Notes: generated from the letters alone by a model not told the origin. Positions 36,427 to 46,623 are shown, counted from the first letter of the stretch. The stretch: DNA of 64,000 bases from Bacteroidales bacterium (GCA_029009115.1 JAQXJU010000082.1:1-64000); one strand, 5' to 3'. Numbers and translations: made by a program.

Positions 36427-37100
36427 ACCTTCTCATCGGCGAAGCTGTAAAAGGCAGAGTCCGTGATTATTACGTGGTCGAGAAGAGTTATCCCGAAGGT
36501 CTCCAGAGCCTGATGCAGCCTGTCGGTCAGTTTGATGTCCGCTGAACTGGGATGAGGGTCGGACCCCGGATGGTTGTGCACCATTATCACTGCCGAAGCC
36601 TTCTTGTCCAGAATTATTCTGAGCAGGTTTTTCATATCCACGGGAGTTGACCTCATATCCCCGACTCCTATACGCTCGCGCCCTATCCTGCAGTGGGCGT
36701 TGTTCAGAAGGAGTATCCAGCATTCCTCGTGCCTTATGGCCTTGAGTCTTGGGAGCATCTCGTCGAACACCATCCTCGGGCTTACTATCGGTTTTCCCCT
36801 GGCAACGGGCTGCTCGCTCAAGAAACGCCTCCCAAGTTCCATGGCCGAGATAAGGGTCAGAGCCTTGTCGGTCTTGATCCCGGGGACAGAGCAGATGCTC
36901 TTCATATCCAGTGCAAAGAGCCCCGATAGCTTGCCTCCGGCAAGTGACAGAAGCGTCTGGGCCGTCTGCACTGCATTCATTTTTGAAGTTCCGGTGCGCA
37001 GCAGAATAGCAATCAGTTCGCCGTTGCTCAGTGCTGCCGCCCCGGACTGGAGCATTTTTTCGCGAGGCCTTTCGCTCTCGCTGAGATCTTTAATTTTCAT
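36414..37100 (-). CDS. radC: DNA repair protein RadC (JAB/MPN domain)
   Basis: ILLRTGT; VHNHPGSDPHPSSADIKLTDRL; LLDHVIIT. Confidence 0.92.
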   Translation of the reverse strand: MKIKDLSESERPREKMLQSGAAALSNGELIAILLRTGTSKMNAVQTAQTLLSLAGGKLSGLFALDMKSICSVPGIKTDKALTLISAMELGRRFLSEQPVARGKPIVSPRMVFDEMLPRLKAIRHEECWILLLNNAHCRIGRERIGVGDMRSTPVDMKNLLRIILDKKASAVIMVHNHPGSDPHPSSADIKLTDRLHQALETFGITLLDHVIITDSAFYSFADEKVYSA

Positions 37101-37196
37101 AGCCCGCAAAATAGCAGTCAAAAACATAAAAAGACCTGCAAAAACACATTAAAAAAGCGATGTTCAAGATTTTTGAGAATTGTCGCCGAGAATTAT

Positions 37197-37204
37197 TAAT
37201 TTTG
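37197..37204 (+). promoter_or_regulatory. trxB promoter TTTG-N21-TAATTTTG
   Basis: TTTG at 37172-37175 and TAATTTTG 8 nt before ATG. Confidence 0.6.
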
Positions 37205-37211
37205 CACTTCT

Positions 37212-38132
37212 ATGGAACACGTAAACTTATTGATAATCGGCTCCGGTCCTGCCGGATATACTGCGGCCATCTATGCCTGCCGCGCAGCTTTGCAGCCAGT
37301 TCTGTATGAGGGCAACGAACCCGGAGGACAACTTACCACAACCACTGTCATCGAGAACTTCCCCGGCTACCCCGAGGGAGTAGATGCCAATGCGCTGATG
37401 GACGATATGCGCAAGCAGGCCCTGCGTCTCGGGACTGACATACGCCGAGGGACGGTGACTGCTGCCGACCTCTCCTCCAAGCCATACCGCTTCACCCTTG
37501 ACTCGGGGGTAGTTGTCAGCGCCGATGCCGCCATCATTGCCACCGGTGCGAGTGCCCGCTATCTCGGTCTTCCCTCCGAAGAAAAGTTCCGGGGGCTCGG
37601 AGTTTCTGCCTGTGCCACCTGCGACGGCTTCTTTTACCGAGGGCGCGACGTTGCGGTCGTTGGCGGGGGAGATACCGCCTGCGAAGAGGCCCAGTATCTG
37701 GCCGGATTGTGCCGCAAGGTTTATATGATAGTCCGTCGCGATGTGCTCCGTGCCTCGGTGGCTATGCAGGAAAAGGTTCTTTCTACCCCCAATATCGAGA
37801 TTCTCTGGAACTGCAATACCCTTGAGGTCCTTGGAGATGCTTCTGGAGTGACAGGCGCGAGGCTTCAGCGTAAAAGTGGCGAGGTTTTTGATATTGCAGT
37901 TGACGGCTTCTTCCTCGCAATAGGCCATCACCCCAATTCAGATCTCTTCTCGAAGTGGCTTGAGACTGATTCAAACGGATATATCGTGACCGAGGCTCCC
38001 TCGTCAAGGACATCGCTCGAAGGGGTTTTTGCCGCCGGGGACGTACAGGATCCGTATTACAGACAGGCAGTTAACGCTGCCGCTTCAGGATGCCGCGCCG
38101 CTTTGGATGCCGAAAAATATTTGAAGAAATGA
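37212..38132 (+). CDS. trxB: Thioredoxin-disulfide reductase
   Basis: IIGSGPAGYTAAIYACRA; CATCDGFFY; FAAGDVQD. Confidence 0.96.
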   Translation: MEHVNLLIIGSGPAGYTAAIYACRAALQPVLYEGNEPGGQLTTTTVIENFPGYPEGVDANALMDDMRKQALRLGTDIRRGTVTAADLSSKPYRFTLDSGVVVSADAAIIATGASARYLGLPSEEKFRGLGVSACATCDGFFYRGRDVAVVGGGDTACEEAQYLAGLCRKVYMIVRRDVLRASVAMQEKVLSTPNIEILWNCNTLEVLGDASGVTGARLQRKSGEVFDIAVDGFFLAIGHHPNSDLFSKWLETDSNGYIVTEAPSSRTSLEGVFAAGDVQDPYYRQAVNAAASGCRAALDAEKYLKK

Positions 38133-38947
38133 GGAACCCGTTTATCATTGCCGCAGCCTTTCTGCTTGTTCTGTCTGCGGCTTCCTGCAAGTCTCAGTAT
38201 GAGCTTCTTCTTGAAGGGAACGATGCCCAGGCCAAGTATGAAGCTGCCTTCGACTACTTCAACCAGGGCAAATACCAGAAGTCTGCAGCCCTTTTCGAGT
38301 CGCTTTCGGTACTGACCAACGGAACCTCACGCGATGATACCGTCCAGTATTACTGGGGCCTTAGCAACTATCGTTTCAAGGATTATTATACTGCCGAGGC
38401 CAACTTTACCAAGTTCATCGAGATGTTCCCCAGGAGTCCCTTTGCTGAACAGGCGAGATTCTTCCGCATAGACTGCCTCTACAAATCGACCTACCGCTAT
38501 GAACTCGACCAGACTCCAACCTATACAGCCATTACAGCCATTTCGGAGTTCATAATGGAGTATCCCGACAATCCTCATATCCCCGCTTGCAACAGGATGC
38601 TCTTCGACCTCAACGAGAGACTCGACCGTAAGGCATTCGAGAATGCGAAGATTTACTATACTATGGAGGATTACAAGGCGGCCAGGGTGGCTCTGAAGAA
38701 TGTTCTGAAGGATGATTCAGAGAATATGTACCGCGAAGAGGTCCTTTATTACACGGCAATGTCGTCGTACAAGTATGCCAGTCTCAGCGTGCCTTCCAAG
38801 CAGAAGGAGAGGTTTATGCTTTTCATAGATGACTATTTCAATTTCGTTGGAGAGTACCCCGAGTCCAAGCACCGCCGCGAACTTGACTCTCTTTACAAAA
38901 GAGTGAAAAATAATGAAACTTCTGCATCGGATGCTCCCGTAAAATAA
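38129..38947 (+). CDS. bamD: Outer membrane assembly lipoprotein BamD (YfiO)
   Basis: Lipobox SAASC; TPR-like KYEAAFDYFNQGKYQKSAALFESL; ATG overlaps trxB stop. Confidence 0.85.
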   Translation: MRNPFIIAAAFLLVLSAASCKSQYELLLEGNDAQAKYEAAFDYFNQGKYQKSAALFESLSVLTNGTSRDDTVQYYWGLSNYRFKDYYTAEANFTKFIEMFPRSPFAEQARFFRIDCLYKSTYRYELDQTPTYTAITAISEFIMEYPDNPHIPACNRMLFDLNERLDRKAFENAKIYYTMEDYKAARVALKNVLKDDSENMYREEVLYYTAMSSYKYASLSVPSKQKERFMLFIDDYFNFVGEYPESKHRRELDSLYKRVKNNETSASDAPVK

Positions 38948-38957
38948 TTGTGAGATT

Positions 38958-39290
38958 ATGATTATGGATACAAAGAAGATACCTACAAACACCATCACAA
39001 GGGACATCAAGGACCTTGCTGAACCCACCGGAAACATCTACGAGTCGGTGGTAATTCTCTACAAGCGTGCCAATCAGATTGCTCTCGCCGAGAAGAAAGA
39101 GCTTTCCAAGAAACTCGAAGACTTCAAGAACGAGCGTGACAATATGGCCGAGGTGTTCGAGAACAAGGAGCAGATTGAGATTTCGAAGTACTACGAGCGT
39201 CAGCCCAAGCCCGATCTCGTAGCCATTTCCGAGTTCCAGAACGGCGAACTCTACTATCGCGTTGCAGACAAAGAGGGCAGCAAGGAGTAG
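38958..39290 (+). CDS. rpoZ: RNA polymerase omega/Rpb6-family subunit
   Basis: TRDIKDLAEPTGNIYESVVILYKRANQIAL, matches Bacteroidota RpoZ pattern; between bamD and recN. Confidence 0.75.
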   Translation: MIMDTKKIPTNTITRDIKDLAEPTGNIYESVVILYKRANQIALAEKKELSKKLEDFKNERDNMAEVFENKEQIEISKYYERQPKPDLVAISEFQNGELYYRVADKEGSKE

Positions 39291-39318
39291 TCTGCGCTGC
39301 CCCTCTCCCTGAAAAGGT

Positions 39319-40980
39319 ATGCTGCGCTCCCTTCAAATACGCAATTACGTACTGATAGACTCTCTGGAAACCGAGTTTCCCGAGGGTCTGGTCATTATTA
39401 CGGGTCAGACTGGTGCCGGAAAGTCCATACTTCTCGGTGCCTTGTCGCTCGTGCTCGGTGCCAGGGCCGATGCATCGGTAATTGCGCATGGGGGAGATAA
39501 TTGTGTGGTCGAGGCTGAGTTTTCGATTGCTGACTCTTCCGGGAGTGTTGCATCGCTTCTGGATGAACACGGCGTAGAGTATGACGGCTCTTGCATTATC
39601 GTACGCCGGGTAGTGGCCTCGTCTGGCCGTTCGCGCTGCTTTGTGAACGACTGCCCTGTGCCTGCCTCCCTGCTTCAGTCGCTGTCGGGATATCTGGTTG
39701 ACATCCATTCCCAGCATCAGAGTCTTTCTCTTGCCGACAAACGTTTCCAGATGTCCGTGTTGGACCTGTATGCCGCAAATGCCGGGCTCCTCGAGCAGTG
39801 CCGCTCAGCCTGGAAGACGGTCCAGAGCCTTGAAAAGAGCCTTGCCGAGAGCCGTGAGAGGCTAGAAGAACTCCGCCGGGAAAAGGACTACAACAGCGCC
39901 CGCTTTGAAATGCTCGACAAGGCAGCAATCCGCGAAGGTGAACTCGAAGAACTCGAACAGATGCAAAGGAAGCTGGCCAATGCCGAGCAGATTCACGAAT
40001 GCCTGTCTTCGGTGAGGTCTCTTATTGGCGACGGCCCAGAGGAAGAGAGCCTCTCCGCCGCAATGAAGGATGCTTCCCGGCTGCTGACCAAGTGCTCACG
40101 CTTTGCGGCGGAGCTTGGCCCTCTCCAGGAAAGGCTTGAGTCGGCCAGAATAGAAGTTGAGGATATACTTTCGGAGATTGTTTCAATAGACGAAGACGTT
40201 CCCCAGTCGGGGGATAAACTTGCCGAGGTTGAGGCAAGAATGTCTCTTCTGTATGAGCTGTTTACCAAGTTTGGCTGTCGTACCGAAGGGGAGCTGGTCG
40301 AGCGCCGCGAGTTCTACGCCCGCGCCCTGTTCGACTCGACTGCCCTCGAAGAGGAGACCGAGCGTCTGCAGGCGGCGCTCGACTCTGCACGCAAAGGCCA
40401 CGAGGCCCTTTGCGCGCAGCTTGCGGCTTCTCGCCGCAAGGCAGCTCCCCTCTTCTCCTCTTCCATCAGCGATTCCATCCATTACCTCGAACTCGACAAC
40501 GCCCGTTTCAGTGTCGAACTCACCGCCACGGCCCCCGGCCCCGACGGCTCCGACGCCATCCGTTTCCTCTTCTCCTCCAACCCTTCAGTCGCCCCTGCCG
40601 ATGTGGCAAAGTGTGCCTCGGGAGGCGAACTGTCGCGCATAATGCTTTGCCTCAAGGCAATGATGGCGCGCTATACCGGCATGCCCACCCTCATTTTCGA
40701 CGAAATCGACACCGGAGTTTCAGGAAGTGCAGCTTCCAAGATGGGCAGTATGATATGCTCTATGGGCAATGATATGCAGGTTTTTGCAATCACCCATCTC
40801 CCTCAGGTGGCATCGCGCGGCAAGGCCCACTTCCTTGTTTCCAAAGACTCGGGCCACTCTACAGTCCGGCTCCTCGGCATAGACGAAAGAGTAATGGAGA
40901 TTGCCCGTCTTCTGAGCGGCGAAAGCATTACTTCAGAGGCTGTTGCAAACGCAAAAGCCCTCCTTTCGGAAGGCTCTTGA
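39319..40980 (+). CDS. recN: DNA repair protein RecN
   Basis: LRSLQIRNYVLIDSLETEFPEGLVIITGQTGAGKSILLGAL; LIFDEIDTGVSGSAA. Confidence 0.95.
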   Translation: MLRSLQIRNYVLIDSLETEFPEGLVIITGQTGAGKSILLGALSLVLGARADASVIAHGGDNCVVEAEFSIADSSGSVASLLDEHGVEYDGSCIIVRRVVASSGRSRCFVNDCPVPASLLQSLSGYLVDIHSQHQSLSLADKRFQMSVLDLYAANAGLLEQCRSAWKTVQSLEKSLAESRERLEELRREKDYNSARFEMLDKAAIREGELEELEQMQRKLANAEQIHECLSSVRSLIGDGPEEESLSAAMKDASRLLTKCSRFAAELGPLQERLESARIEVEDILSEIVSIDEDVPQSGDKLAEVEARMSLLYELFTKFGCRTEGELVERREFYARALFDSTALEEETERLQAALDSARKGHEALCAQLAASRRKAAPLFSSSISDSIHYLELDNARFSVELTATAPGPDGSDAIRFLFSSNPSVAPADVAKCASGGELSRIMLCLKAMMARYTGMPTLIFDEIDTGVSGSAASKMGSMICSMGNDMQVFAITHLPQVASRGKAHFLVSKDSGHSTVRLLGIDERVMEIARLLSGESITSEAVANAKALLSEGS

Positions 40981-41016
40981 ATAAGGCTCAAAGCCCCTTG
41001 AATCTTAGTCTGAGCG

Positions 41017-42516
41017 CTACAACAGTGTAATTGAATAGTCCTTGTTGTAGATTATTCTTCTGACAGCCTTGTTAACCTGTCCCTTGCCCTTGCCCGGTTC
41101 AAAGCGGAAGTCTGTCTGAAGCCCCCTCCAGTTGAACTGAGGCATCTTTCTGAACCACCTGCGCCCATACTCCAGATACAGCGAAGCAAAGTACATGGCA
41201 GTGTCATAACCCTGGAATGCGTACGAACTGGGCTCGGCATTGAAGAGTGCCCTGTAGGCCATCACAAAAGCCTTTACGTCGGCCCGGCTGTAGTCGGTAA
41301 AATATGCCGAGGTCATCCTCAGCGATACATTGTGGAAGGTCTCAACATTAATCAACTCGAAAGAACGCACCTTTGAATTGCAGTAAACCGTAACATCGAA
41401 GTTTTTGTAAGCCAGCAGATTGGCGTTTCTGATTACGTCTCCCACGAATGCCTCGTTATCCGAGGCGATGAATATTCTTGTTGTTCCTTCCTTGCTTGCC
41501 AGCGAGGCAAAGGTCTCGGAGATAGACAAGCCTTCGAGTATCCCGTAACTTATGTTTTTGGCCGCTAAGCCGCTTTTCTTGAGCTCATTCACGAGGAACC
41601 GGGACATTTCGCTCAAGGCTGCTCCGCTTTCGCTCACCACAAGCAGGGAGTCTGAGGGTTGCATCTCTTCCGAAGCCCATTTCACAAGATCCTTCAACTG
41701 GTCCTCCCAGGGGGTAGGGGCCTGTATGACGGCAAGACTGTCGGTCAGCAAAGCGGCCTTGGGATCAAGAGGCGATACCAGCTTTCCTCCGTGGGGAACG
41801 TTGGCAAGGCAGGCTTTGATATCGGAGCAGCTCACCGGGCCGAGTATGATGTCAGCATCGTCAAGACTGTGCCTGTCTTTGCAAACTTCACCTGGCGAAT
41901 TCAGTTTGAGCTCAATCCTGTGTCCCCTCGAACCGAGGTCTCTTGCGGCAAGGAGAACTCCGCTGTAAAACTCGGTAAATCCGTCATTCCCGGCGTTCCC
42001 GAGCGGCAGAACTACCGAAAGAGAGACGTATGAAGGGCGCTCAATAACATCCAGACTGTCAGATCCGCATTCCAGACTGTCTTTGGCAACGGTCAGACTG
42101 TCCGGGGCGACAGAAAGGCTCCCTGGCATAACGCTCAGGCTGTCGGTCTTGTCCGAAGGGCTGCTCTCTGGCATTTCTTCTGCCTTTACCGGGGGCTCCT
42201 TACCACGTCTTGGCTTCCTCCCCGAATCTTTGTCAGACACAGGAATCATCAGTATCTGACCTGTCTTGAGGCCTTCTGTCTTGAGGTTCAGGGTCGGATT
42301 AGCGGCATATATCTCTTCAACGGTCACCCCGTATGTGCGGGCAATTGACCAGAGGGTGTGCTTTTCCGTAACGACGTGCGACCAGTAAACCCTGCCGTCC
42401 ACGCGGACTTTGTCGCGTGAGTGCTTGATTTGTGGCACCTCGTAAGTCTGACACAGGCAGGGCTGAACACCGGCGAGCATCACAAGCGATACTAATAATG
42501 TCGCTATCTTCTTCAT
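41017..42516 (-). CDS. LysM-domain protein fused to periplasmic-binding-like domain
   Basis: Signal peptide; LysM VVTEKHTLWSIARTYGVTVEEIYAANPTL; ligand-binding type-I fold-like C-terminal region. Confidence 0.75.
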   Translation of the reverse strand: MKKIATLLVSLVMLAGVQPCLCQTYEVPQIKHSRDKVRVDGRVYWSHVVTEKHTLWSIARTYGVTVEEIYAANPTLNLKTEGLKTGQILMIPVSDKDSGRKPRRGKEPPVKAEEMPESSPSDKTDSLSVMPGSLSVAPDSLTVAKDSLECGSDSLDVIERPSYVSLSVVLPLGNAGNDGFTEFYSGVLLAARDLGSRGHRIELKLNSPGEVCKDRHSLDDADIILGPVSCSDIKACLANVPHGGKLVSPLDPKAALLTDSLAVIQAPTPWEDQLKDLVKWASEEMQPSDSLLVVSESGAALSEMSRFLVNELKKSGLAAKNISYGILEGLSISETFASLASKEGTTRIFIASDNEAFVGDVIRNANLLAYKNFDVTVYCNSKVRSFELINVETFHNVSLRMTSAYFTDYSRADVKAFVMAYRALFNAEPSSYAFQGYDTAMYFASLYLEYGRRWFRKMPQFNWRGLQTDFRFEPGKGKGQVNKAVRRIIYNKDYSITLL

Positions 42517-42524
42517 TGTCAATG

Positions 42525-43646
42525 TTATAGTTTCTGCGCAAAGTCGAGAAGGTCCTTGCAGAACCCTCCCCAGGACAAGCGGTCCTTTTCTTTGCGAATG
42601 GAGGCGATGCATTCTTCCCTGAGACCTTCCTCAGAGAAGTACCTGAGAATCTCCTCCTTAATCAGGGCAGGCTCGGCCTTGGCTGCGACAAGTCCTGTGC
42701 CACGGTCGCCTATGGTTTCGCGCAGACCTCCTGTATCTGTAACTACCATAGGCACTTCAAAATGGTACGAGACCGACGATATTCCGCTCTGAGTGGCACT
42801 CTTGTAGGGGAGCACGGTAAGGTCGGCTGCGCTGAAGAACTTCTTCACTTCCGAATCCCTTACATACTGAAGGAACATATGAATCCTGTCTCTTCCGGGT
42901 ATAGTGCTTATTATTTTCTGATATTTCTCGAATGAACCGTAGGGCTCTCCGGCAATGATCAGCTGGTAGTCGTCGGGGAGCTCGCGGAATGCCTCAAGCA
43001 GTATATCCAGCCCCTTGTAGTCGCGGATGAGACCGAAGAAAAGAAGATTCTTCATCCCTTTCCTTATTCCGAGCATCTTTTCGGCGGTGTCGCGCTGAAG
43101 TTTCTCACCGAAGTGTGAATACAGGGGATGCTGGTGGGTGATGTACCTTGCGTCGGGATGGAGCTTGAGAAGGTCTGCCGATACCTCGCCGCACATAGTC
43201 ACGAATCCGTCACAGCGCCTGAGGAACCATTTCGACAGGGGAGCGTCGAAGAAGTGTCTCTCGTGAGGTACGACATTGTCGAGAATGGCAACCACCTTGC
43301 ACGAGGGAGCCATTCTCGAGGCAACATAGCCCAGCGACGGGGCGAACCACGACATCCAGTATCTGACAATAAGCAGGTCGGGATGCCAGTTCCTGATGTA
43401 TCGGGCCGTCCGGCCCCAACTTATAGGATTGGCCGTATCGAGGAGCGCTGTTGACGCTACCGGTACGGCCTCATCTTCGGCAGTGACATACTGCGTTTTT
43501 CCCGGGAAAAGCAGGTCTGGATACTGCCTTGTAAAATTGAATGCGCGCACTTCGTGCTCTTTTCCCAGCTCCTCAAGCAGGCTTGCATTGAACTGGGCTA
43601 TCCCTCCTCTGTAGGGGTAGAAGCAGGAAAGTATGGCAATCCTCAC
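42525..43646 (-). CDS. Glycosyltransferase family 4-like
   Basis: YPYRGGIAQFNASLLEEL; LLFFGLIRDYKGLDILLEAF; PYKSATQSGISSVSYHFEVPMVVTDTGGL. Confidence 0.87.
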   Translation of the reverse strand: MRIAILSCFYPYRGGIAQFNASLLEELGKEHEVRAFNFTRQYPDLLFPGKTQYVTAEDEAVPVASTALLDTANPISWGRTARYIRNWHPDLLIVRYWMSWFAPSLGYVASRMAPSCKVVAILDNVVPHERHFFDAPLSKWFLRRCDGFVTMCGEVSADLLKLHPDARYITHQHPLYSHFGEKLQRDTAEKMLGIRKGMKNLLFFGLIRDYKGLDILLEAFRELPDDYQLIIAGEPYGSFEKYQKIISTIPGRDRIHMFLQYVRDSEVKKFFSAADLTVLPYKSATQSGISSVSYHFEVPMVVTDTGGLRETIGDRGTGLVAAKAEPALIKEEILRYFSEEGLREECIASIRKEKDRLSWGGFCKDLLDFAQKL

Positions 43647-44263
43647 TACTTGCTGCCCTTGGCTTTCTCCTTTACGTATGCTGCATTGAGCCCGTCGAGA
43701 ATTTCCTGGGTGACGTCGAGGTCAGAATCTCCGGCCACTACGGGTGCAGAGAGAATGTCTCCCTGGGTGGCGATGATCATCGCATATTCCCTCTCGGCAT
43801 TGAAGGCCTGGACAAAGGTGTTGATGGCATCGGCAATCTGATTCATCATAACCTGCTGCTCCTCGGCAATCTCCTGCTGCTTCTGGGCTGCATACTGCTG
43901 GAACTCGGCCTGTCTCTGCTGGAGCTTCTGGCTCTGGACCTCGGCCACCGAGCGGGTCAGGAGGCCCTTGTCTATCTTCTCCTGGAAGGCATTGATGTCC
44001 TTTTCGAGGCGGGAACCGCGCTTGTTGACTTCGTTGTTGATGCTCTGGACCTTGGTCTCTACCACAGACTTAAGGTCATTGGCCATATCGTAATCCTGAA
44101 TGATGGTGTCCATATTGAACCATACTACGGCACCTTTCTGGGCAACTGCCTCGACAGCCTCTGTTTCGGTCTTTGCTGAGTTCTTACCGTCGATTACATA
44201 AACTGCAGCACCTGCAGCAATCAAGAGCGCAGCAATGCTGATGAATAGAGATGTGTTCTTCAT
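43646..44263 (-). CDS. OmpH/Skp-family periplasmic chaperone (paralog 1)
   Basis: N-terminal TM; Q-rich coiled coil KLQQRQAEFQQYAAQKQQEIAEEQQ. Confidence 0.75.
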   Translation of the reverse strand: MKNTSLFISIAALLIAAGAAVYVIDGKNSAKTETEAVEAVAQKGAVVWFNMDTIIQDYDMANDLKSVVETKVQSINNEVNKRGSRLEKDINAFQEKIDKGLLTRSVAEVQSQKLQQRQAEFQQYAAQKQQEIAEEQQVMMNQIADAINTFVQAFNAEREYAMIIATQGDILSAPVVAGDSDLDVTQEILDGLNAAYVKEKAKGSK

Positions 44264-44295
44264 TAATTTTTGACTTTATTTTACAAATGTAATTA

Positions 44296-45012
44296 TTATT
44301 TCCGTAATTCTGTGAGATATCGCCTTATTGTTTCCTCCAGACCGAGGTAGAGGGCGTCGCTGATGAGGGCGTGGCCTATCGACACCTCGTCGGTCCAGGG
44401 TATGTTGCGCACGAACCAGGCAAGGTTGTCAAGGTTGAGGTCGTGGCCGGCATTCAGGCCCAGCGAAGCGTCTCTGGCTGCCTTCGCCGCCCTTATGTAG
44501 GGGGCCACAGCAGCCTCCGGGTCGCGGGGGAACATCTCGGCATAAGCGGCAGTGTAGAGCTCAACCCTGTCGCAACCGCAGTCGGCAGCCGCACTTACCA
44601 TTTCAGGGTCGGGATCGACAAAAATAGAAGTCCTGATTCCGAGCGATGAGAAAACCCCGCAGATGCTGGAGAGAAAGTCCTGATTCTCAATGGTGTTCCA
44701 GCCGGCGTTGGAGGTGATGGCATCGGGACCGTCGGGAACCAGGGTCACCTGGTCGGGACGAACCTCGCATACCAGCTTTACGAAACTTTCGCTGGGGTTG
44801 CCCTCTATGTTGAATTCGGTATTCAGGAGAGGCCTTATCTGCCTGACGTCGGCATAGCGGATATGCCTTTCGTCCGGTCTGGGGTGCACGGTTATTCCTT
44901 CGGCTCCGAATCTTTCGCAGTCGAGGGCGGCTTTGCATACATCTGGGACATTGCCTCCACGAGCATTGCGTATGGTGGCAATCTTGTTGATATTAACGCT
45001 TAATCTGGCCAT
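44296..45012 (-). CDS. pdxJ: Pyridoxine 5'-phosphate synthase
   Basis: [41 protein letters not shown]. Confidence 0.95.
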   Translation of the reverse strand: MARLSVNINKIATIRNARGGNVPDVCKAALDCERFGAEGITVHPRPDERHIRYADVRQIRPLLNTEFNIEGNPSESFVKLVCEVRPDQVTLVPDGPDAITSNAGWNTIENQDFLSSICGVFSSLGIRTSIFVDPDPEMVSAAADCGCDRVELYTAAYAEMFPRDPEAAVAPYIRAAKAARDASLGLNAGHDLNLDNLAWFVRNIPWTDEVSIGHALISDALYLGLEETIRRYLTELRK

Positions 45013-45013
45013 T

Positions 45014-45028
45014 GTCTTGTTTCAAGAC
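45014..45028. promoter_or_regulatory. Perfect inverted repeat GTCTTG-TTT-CAAGAC upstream of pdxJ
   Basis: Direct reading, between the candidate pdxJ -7 box (45031-45038, -) and its ATG. Confidence 0.4.
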
Positions 45029-45097
45029 TACAAAAATAGGCATTTATGCAGAAAGTTTACAAATAAAGTGCTAAATTTGGAGGTTTTAATAAGAGTG

Positions 45098-45934
45098 ATG
45101 CATCTGGCCTGCTACATCAAGAATCCCGTTCTGCGCCAGGACCCCCAATGGCTGGGTCTTGTTTCTTCGCTGGTGGGTGACGGTCACGTTCTGGAGGACG
45201 TGTCCGGGCAGGAGGATGTTCCTCCGGATACCGAAATGATACTCAGCATAGGCGGCGACGGGACCTTCCTTTGTGCGGCCCGTATGGCTGTCGAGTCCGA
45301 TGTCCCCGTGCTCGGGGTGAACCTCGGGCGCCTGGGTTTCCTCTCGGAGAACAGTCCTTCGGATGTTGCCCGGGCCATTTCTTCGGGCAGCTGGAGTGTA
45401 GTGCATCAGCCCCTGCTTGAATTGTCTTCGGAATACGCAGCCGTGCAATCCCTGTCAGTGGAGAGCCTCTGGCCCTATGCGCTCAACGAAATCAGTTTGA
45501 ACCGCAGCGGTTCTGCCATGATAGGGGTGGATGTCAGTCTGGACGGCAAGGCTCTTCCGACCTACTGGGCCGACGGAATGCTCGTGGCCACAAGTTCCGG
45601 CTCCACAGCCTATTCGCTCAGTGTCGGAGGCCCGATACTGACCCCCGAGGTAAGGGACCTGATAGTTGCCCCCATCGCTCCGCATAATCTCAACCTGCGT
45701 CCACTCATCGTCCCCTCCGGGTGCAGTGTGGACATCACGCTCCATTCCCGCGACGGCAAGGCTATGCTCTCGCTCGACAACCGTGGTTTTGAGGTCCCCG
45801 ACGGCATACGATTCACCGTCCGCTCCTCCGGCAAGGCCCTAAGGCGTGTGCGCCTCGATAGCGCAGACTTCGTAGGAGCCCTTCGCAGCCGCCTTTTCTG
45901 GGGCGAGGACGTAAGAAATTCGACCCAAAGATGA
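45098..45934 (+). CDS. nadK: NAD kinase
   Basis: LSIGGDGTFLCAARM; GVNLGRLGFL; SGSTAYSLSVGGPIL; ATG at 45098 inside longer ORF. Confidence 0.93.
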   Translation: MHLACYIKNPVLRQDPQWLGLVSSLVGDGHVLEDVSGQEDVPPDTEMILSIGGDGTFLCAARMAVESDVPVLGVNLGRLGFLSENSPSDVARAISSGSWSVVHQPLLELSSEYAAVQSLSVESLWPYALNEISLNRSGSAMIGVDVSLDGKALPTYWADGMLVATSSGSTAYSLSVGGPILTPEVRDLIVAPIAPHNLNLRPLIVPSGCSVDITLHSRDGKAMLSLDNRGFEVPDGIRFTVRSSGKALRRVRLDSADFVGALRSRLFWGEDVRNSTQR

Positions 45935-46623
45935 CAGACAGTTTAAAGAACATACCTCAGCACGTCTCGATAATTATGGACGGCAATGGCCGCTGGGCCA
46001 AAGAAAGAGGCAAGGAAAGGGTTTTCGGCCACTTCGAGGGAGTGGAGAGCGTACGTGCCGTAACCGAGGCCTCTGTCGAGCTGGGAGTCCGCTACCTCTC
46101 ACTTTTTGCCTTCTCCGAAGAGAACTGGAATCGCCCAGGTGAAGAGGTCAGCGCTCTTATGGAACTGATGATGAAGGCAATGCTGGGAGAGGCTGAGACT
46201 TTCCGCCGCAACGGGGTGCGCTTTGTCGTACTCGGCAACAGGGCACGCCTTTCGGATACGCTCAACGCCACCATCGACGCCCTTATGGCCGAAACGGCAT
46301 CCAACGATGTTCTGACGCTGATTCTCTTTGTGAGCTACAGCGGAAAGTGGGACATCCTGCAGGCCGCCAGACGCTTTGCGGCAGACCCCGATGCCCGCGA
46401 TGAGGATTTTGCGAATTATCTTGTGACGGCAGGCATTCCCGACCCCGACCTTGTAATCAGGACTTCGGGCGAGAAGCGCCTCAGCAACTATATGCTTTGG
46501 CAGACAGCATATTCGGAATTTGTATTTACCGATACGCTTTGGCCTGATTTTAGAAAAGACGAGTACCTGTCCGCTCTCCGGGAGTATGCAGGAAGGGACA
46601 GAAGATTCGGAAAAGTAAAATAA
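45931..46623 (+). CDS. uppS: Isoprenyl (undecaprenyl) diphosphate synthase
   Basis: HVSIIMDGNGRWAKERGKERVFGH; FAFSEENWNRP; RTSGEKRLSNYMLWQTAYSE. Confidence 0.96.
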   Translation: MTDSLKNIPQHVSIIMDGNGRWAKERGKERVFGHFEGVESVRAVTEASVELGVRYLSLFAFSEENWNRPGEEVSALMELMMKAMLGEAETFRRNGVRFVVLGNRARLSDTLNATIDALMAETASNDVLTLILFVSYSGKWDILQAARRFAADPDARDEDFANYLVTAGIPDPDLVIRTSGEKRLSNYMLWQTAYSEFVFTDTLWPDFRKDEYLSALREYAGRDRRFGKVK

